Position numbers and translations under genes: made by a program
The notes under the pieces: generated by a model
Told to the model about the DNA's origin: nothing
The model's input: the letters and a program-made list of their open reading frames with translations, nothing else
Databases searched by the model: none
Assembly (NCBI RefSeq): GCF_000143535.2
Contig: NC_037310.1
Location: 1,984,001 to 2,048,000, forward strand
Length of the DNA stretch: 64,000 nt
Reading direction: 5' to 3'
From: Botrytis cinerea B05.10
Lineage: Eukaryota; Ascomycota; Leotiomycetes; Helotiales; Sclerotiniaceae
Shown here: positions 60,615-64,000 of the stretch, in pieces
How the letters are laid out: each line of letters opens with the position of its first letter
Numbering within the stretch: position 1 is the stretch's first letter

Positions 60615-62344
60615 CCTACTATTAATTAGTCATGTGTGAGCTTCTCCCGTTCTGATGAGTGCACGTGAGGCCAAGATCAATAGCATATGGCGTTCCTGGA
60701 GTTCCACGTGTCATCGGAGGCTCTGCTCACGGATACTTCTTCGGAGGGACATACTCGTGCCCACCTTGCAGTGTCTGCGTTTGTCAATTACTGATATACC
60801 TCTATAGTTGGTAATAAGTTCAAGCCTATGCCAGGAGAGATAAAACTTAGTCCCAAGTCCCCAGCAGGGCGAAGAGGATATCTTTATAAGGTTCAGTACA
60901 GAGGTCTTATGGGGCCATTTGGGGCATGCTTTTGTGGAGTGCGAGGCTGCGCCATTATGCCGGCTTGTAAAGTTTCGGCTTTACATCGGCAGGAAAGATT
61001 ATCCCCTAGACCGCCGGCTAGCGGCGCCACATGTGTATTGTCACACTCTGGACGAAAAAAATGACACAGCAAATCTGATTTAATTCAAAATACAAAATAT
61101 TGATTGTTGATTTAAAAAGAGAATTTTGAAAATAATAATATTTTTTTCGTCTAGAGTTTGATTGTGTTACGAGCATTGATATGGGGTCGGCATCGGGCCT
61201 ATCATTATTCCGATAACAAAGAATTTTAATAATATAATATAACGTATAGGGAACTCGAACATTTTTAACTTATTATTAACTTGAAATTGTAATAACTTTT
61301 ATTATACAGTAAGATATTCTCATGTTACTAAAAGTCTAATAAATTACTCTTATACTATTTAGATTCTAATCAACATAAGCTATATTCTATAATAGATTTT
61401 AGCTATAGATATATAGTGTGAAAGAGTAGAAGGTGGTAATGGTCACACAAGAAAAGCCTTCGCATATACCAGTACTAGAGCAAGTGGCTATATATAGTAA
61501 ATGGGGTGAATCACTACATCGCGGCAACGAGGTGAGGGGGACAAATTGGAGCAATGCACTCAAACTTCGGGAGTCAACTTGAAAGGTGGAAAATTCGATA
61601 TTGTTCTTGGGTCTACAAAAGAGAAGGTATAAATACTAGGTGCTGATATCACGTGACCTGAAAGTCACATGTTTTCGCTCTCACACTAGCTCATATCATA
61701 ACAACTCTTTCAACACCCACTACTCCCCCTACTATACTACAATTTCATTAATTTCACATAGAATTTCAAATTCAATTTATTCAATTGCCTTCTATTTACT
61801 AGATATATATATATTTTCTTTCCAAAATTATTCAAAATGGCTTCTTAATTTAATATTGAATCAATTCTATCACCTATATTGTCTCTGATTTCAGGTAGAC
61901 GATAACTCACCTATGAAACAAAGAGATAAAGAAACGTTTCTAGCCACACAGTCACTCTGAATTCATCGAGTAAAGAGTAAAATCTAAAAGAATCTTTCCC
62001 CAGGCCGGCTCGGCATATTCTAACTATTTTGAACCAATTGAACATAGGCAATTACATCGGCCCCGGCAGGCCAGATAGCCAACTTCATCGATTTGGTGGA
62101 TTTGGTCAATTTGGCGGATTAATTTGGTCAATTTGTTCAATTTCTAGTAAATTGATCAAATCAACCACCACGGCTTATTTTACTGAATCTGAAGTGACAG
62201 ATCGATGCAGAATCAGCAGAATTAGCCTTCCAGCTGAGGTAGTATAAATAAAGAAGCTCGAGGGCGAGCTTTTCCGAGGGGGGTTAGTGTTACGAAGCCA
62301 CTTACATTCAGATAAATCACGTGGAAGAACGGATAACCTGATGA
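60615..62344. other. Intergenic, AT-rich region right of the Zn2Cys6 gene
   Basis: No supported gene. The first 400 bp form the TF promoter. From about 61070 to 61400 and again at 61680-61900 the sequence is strongly AT-rich. A minisatellite-like TTTGGT-CAATTTGG segment lies at about 62091-62150. Confidence 0.5.
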
Positions 62345-62555
62345 TCCGTTCGCACACGATCGGATTTAGGTGATTTACTATAGGAAAATGGTGGTGATAA
62401 GATCGAAGAGGAACACGACCGAAGGCGCTCCGTTAGTATACGAGATCATATATATAAGCAGCCCCCCCGAAAACTATAATTCTATAATTTTAGATTCTAA
62501 GGTTGAAATGAACCTTGTTTATTCGGCTCTCGAAGGCATATCATTATAAAATCAA
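62345..62555 (+). mobile_element. Dispersed LTR-like repeat, copy B
   Basis: Full-length counterpart of copy A: same start TCCGTTCGCACACGATC, TATATAAGC box at about 62450, GAAATGAACC...TGTTTATTC..GCTCTC, ending in GGCATATCATTATAAAATCAA. Many of the differences from copy A are transitions, as expected for RIP or old copies. Confidence 0.72.
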
Positions 62556-62597
62556 CCAATTCGTGTAAATCATATGTGATAACAGGTAAGCTGAGGG

Positions 62598-62690
62598 CCC
62601 GTTCGCACACGATCAGATTTGGAAGATTTATCATAGGAAAATGGTGGTATTACAATCAAAAAGTAACGAATTCGAAGATACTCCGTTTAT
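62598..62690 (+). mobile_element. Dispersed LTR-like repeat, truncated copy C
   Basis: Starts CCCGTTCGCACACGATCAGATTT, matching copies A and B over the first 90 or so bases (through CTCCGTT), then diverges. It lies only about 43 bp downstream of copy B in the same orientation. Confidence 0.65.
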
Positions 62691-63132
62691 GTATATAATA
62701 TAATCCATTGCTCAATAAACTAGTTCAATATATAATGAGCTAGCTCATTGTGCAATGTCAATGTTGCAGGGCACTCTGCAACAAATGTACCTTACCTTGT
62801 TAACCGATTCTTTAGAAGCTAGCATTCATCGTAGTCTCAAGCCTCCGATTCATCTAAAGTATTACCACATACAAATTCAACCGGAGATAGGTCTATTGTC
62901 GCCAACGACTATTGCTATTGTACATCATCACATATTATCTCTTTTTATATTTCTTTCTTTCTTCCTTCCGCATGGACGCCTTCACCTCCAACTCAACTCG
63001 TTACTCCTTCTTCACTAACATGTACTATACAGAAGTTGATAGGTTTTGATTCTTTATTAAGTCAGATGGCTCTTTAGAACAGTAACGCGTATTGCTAATC
63101 GGTACAGTTCAATGTTCTAACAAATGTGGAAT
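62691..63132. other. Intergenic region between repeats and the NmrA-like gene
   Basis: No supported gene in about 440 bp, which forms the 3' flank of the NmrA-like gene. Short frames only. Confidence 0.5.
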
Positions 63133-64000
63133 TTAAACAGTAGTCCAGTCAATTCCAGCAAAGACTTCCTTTATACCAACCAAATCGGTAAGACCCAAGT
63201 CCTCCTTCTTAATAACTGTATCCTCTGCAATCCAGCTTTTCTCTCGAGCGCAATCCCAGAACTGCAGCATGAGTCCAATCTCACGGCCCCATTTGGGCCA
63301 CAAGGCATCATAGTGATCCAGGGAGATCGATACATATTCGGCAGGAAGACCAGAGACCTCAGACCAGAGATTCAAGATATCTCTTGCAGTGAGTGTTTCG
63401 GTCTCAGCGAGGACAGTTCTGCCAGGTAGGGTAAGCTGAGGCTGTTGAAGAATGGCAAGGACGTAGATTCCAGTATTGATCGTTGTCGCACCAAGGGTAG
63501 TGATTGGAGTGTCTTCCGGGATAGGCAACAGCTGAACGTGCTTGCCAGTGGTTTTCTACGTCAAATAGAACATTAGCCAAATTATATATCAGTTGATAAT
63601 GGAATGAGAACACTCGACTCACAAGTAGGGTAGGTGTGATCATAGGCATAAGAAAATTTGTAGCATAGAAGCTGATGTAAAGAAAAGTCGTCTTAGCCAG
63701 CAATGCCTTGTTCTGACGAATGTACTTATCGACCATGAGCTTGCTTTCAAAGTGAGGCACAGAGAACTTTCCATTGGAGATTTTCTGGGTGTTAGGAAGT
63801 GTACTCCAGATGTAGTGCTCAAGAGTGGTGATTTTGGAAGCAGCATTTGCGCAGTTGATACCTTGAGTAGACTCAATAGTAATGGTCTCCTCGATGTCTT
63901 TGGTAGCGAAGGGGGTTTGGAAGTCGGTGACAACGAAGATGGCATAAGAACCCTATTTCAATTGGTGTTATTAGCTATTCGTCCCCATTGGGCTATAAAA
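63133..64000 (-). CDS. NmrA-like NAD(P)-binding protein (5' end outside window)
   Basis: C-terminal part of an NmrA/HSCARG-type atypical SDR, which senses NAD(P) redox state or acts as a reductase. Visible exons: 63952-63623 and 63555-63133, joined phase 0; an acceptor before 63952 shows an upstream exon beyond 64000. Features: YAIFVVTDFQ, a conserved WSTLPN segment, HFESKLMVDKYIRQ, FYATNFL, then GATTINTGIYVLAILQ and the C-terminal TARDIL and WGREIG pieces characteristic of the substrate lobe. The GxxGxxG cofactor motif is not in the window. The gene reads toward the repeat-rich island. Confidence 0.87.

Noticed and set aside
60828..61064. 78-codon plus-strand frame upstream of the Zn2Cys6 gene
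   Set aside because: No domain, Cys/Arg-rich composition without pattern, lies in the divergent promoter area.

Overview
The window is from a filamentous ascomycete (Pezizomycotina). The genes carry short spliceosomal introns (about 45-180 nt, GT-AG, often with a CTAAC-like branch point). The families are fungal: HET/NB-ARC/TPR receptor, Zn2Cys6 factor, SREBP, NAD(P)H nitrite reductase with a Rieske tail. Base composition and AT-rich, RIP-like tracts fit a Leotiomycetes-type genome such as Helotiales, but that placement is inference. No rRNA, tRNA, CRISPR or viral genes were recognised.

Region 1 (1-17.4 kb) is a galactosaminogalactan (GAG) exopolysaccharide cluster with five genes in the gene order known from Aspergillus fumigatus: a giant membrane synthase (gt4c-like, running off the left edge), the GalNAc deacetylase agd3, the GH114 endo-galactosaminidase ega3, the spherulin-4 hydrolase sph3, and the UDP-hexose 4-epimerase uge3. 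gt4c/agd3 and sph3/uge3 are divergent pairs; ega3 and sph3 converge. Together they would make UDP-GalNAc/UDP-Gal, polymerise and export the chain, deacetylate it to a cationic adhesive polymer, and trim it.

Region 2 (18-51.8 kb) is mostly chromosomal housekeeping with long intergenic gaps. It holds a 2,677-residue membrane-anchored, largely disordered protein with degenerate MW...LF...LW...WL repeats; an alpha/beta hydrolase; an SREBP (srbA/sre1 type) next to nitrite reductase (niiA); an NLR-type HET-NB-ARC-TPR gene with almost identical TPR units; a small coiled-coil protein; and an SRA-YDG protein of the kind that reads methylated DNA.

Region 3 (51.9-64 kb) looks accessory. A small catabolic or secondary-metabolism block (FAD monooxygenase-EthD fusion, SDR relic with an internal stop, HSL-type hydrolase, Zn2Cys6 regulator) sits between AT-rich tracts. 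Copies of one dispersed, roughly 210-bp, LTR-like repeat lie on both sides in the same orientation. An NmrA-like gene runs off the right edge. Exon coordinates were derived by hand from splice signals and reading-frame continuity. Several initiator codons differ from the longest open frame because those frames begin at TTG or GTG.
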